Both the position numbers and the translations under genes were made by a program. Positions 5,712-5,919 of a stretch of 5,919 nucleotides of DNA are shown in pieces. The stretch is taken from contig CAZSRX010000059.1 in NCBI GenBank assembly GCA_964609675.1, positions 1 to 5,919 on the forward strand. Reading direction: 5' to 3'. The notes under the pieces are model-generated. The model was given only the letters and a program-made list of their open reading frames with translations. It made no database searches and was not told the DNA's origin. How positions within the stretch are numbered: position 1 is the stretch's first letter; each line of letters begins with the position of its first letter. Source of the stretch: CAZSRX01 sp964609675 [NCBI: uncultured Bacteroidota bacterium]. Its GTDB lineage: Bacteria > CLD3 > SB21.

Positions 5712-5882
5712 ATGAAAAAAATTATTATCGGAGCGGTGCTGGGATTATGTATGGCACTCATTATCCTCAGCGAGGTAGCCAATGGACGGCAGGCGACATA
5801 CAGCGAAAACGCTTTTTCAGGCGGGGTGGAGCATCAATTTGTAAAGTCCTTTGATGCGGTGCCGGTGCTTTTCCTAAGATGA
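5712..5882 (+). CDS. Small secreted or membrane-anchored peptide, 56 residues
   Basis: This is a short gene from ATG to TGA with a good ribosome site: AAGGAAG at 5702-5708, AGGA five bases before the ATG. The product starts MKKIIIGAVLGLCMALIILS, a classic positive n-region followed by a hydrophobic core, with probable cleavage near residue 23-25 (EVANG). About 31 residues would remain, ending in VPVLFLR. There is no recognisable family and no disulphide pair. It could equally stay as a single-pass membrane peptide. A GGAG ribosome site for a next gene follows within 30 bases of the stop, so it is probably the first gene of an operon continuing to the right. An opposing frame at 5576-5782 lacks comparable support. 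Confidence 0.55.
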   Translation: MKKIIIGAVLGLCMALIILSEVANGRQATYSENAFSGGVEHQFVKSFDAVPVLFLR

Positions 5883-5910
5883 AACCGAACAAAATAAGGG
5901 TTTAAATTTT

Positions 5911-5914
5911 GGAG
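5911..5914 (+). promoter_or_regulatory. Probable ribosome binding site of a gene beyond the right edge
   Basis: TTTTGGAGACTCT ends the window. GGAG with five bases left suggests a start codon at or just past the edge, 30-40 bases after the small secreted gene. Confidence 0.35.
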
Positions 5915-5919
5915 ACTCT

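Noticed and set aside
5576-5782. A 68-codon hydrophobic minus-strand frame
   Set aside because: Its phenylalanines come from A-rich plus-strand DNA; it opposes the better supported small secreted gene with its own ribosome site.

Overview
The window is a compact stretch of chromosome from a Gram-negative, non-enteric bacterium. PurQ is a separate 234-residue subunit, so formylglycinamidine ribonucleotide synthase is split here, unlike the single long PurL of enteric bacteria. Three or four products carry export signals, and one resembles an outer-membrane barrel. The mix of a WG-repeat protein, a CsgG/LpoB-like protein and a UMF1-type transporter suits environmental bacteria of the FCB group or similar lineages. 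The sequence alone does not fix the phylum. Coding parts have moderate GC and intergenic parts are strongly AT-rich.

Layout. Positions 1-480 hold no confident gene, only a doubtful 86-codon reading frame at 101-361. On the minus strand lie purQ (481-1185) and, upstream of it, a secreted barrel-like protein (1285-1794, TTG start behind a perfect AGGAGG). A divergent promoter region at about 1822-1922 separates this from a plus-strand UMF1/Atg22-like major facilitator transporter (1974-3293). The transporter converges on a minus-strand pair: a CsgG/LpoB-like exported protein (3360-4241) and, upstream of it, a protein of ten WG repeats (4344-5381). An AT-rich gap of about 280 bases follows. A 56-residue secreted peptide (5712-5882, plus) then leads to a GGAG at the right edge that probably serves the next gene.

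Function. PurQ is the only gene with a firm metabolic role: it supplies ammonia from glutamine for step four of purine synthesis. The CsgG-like and WG-repeat genes are tandem and co-oriented, and may form one envelope-related transcription unit (inference). The barrel-like gene and the transporter are divergent and may share control, because their candidate -10 elements overlap between the arms of a 9-bp inverted repeat.

The most notable observations are that operator-like divergent promoter and the N-terminus of the WG-repeat gene. There, recognisable coding sequence continues upstream of the first ATG without any usual start codon and stops at a TGA next to a six-base homopolymer. No clearly new multi-gene system was seen.
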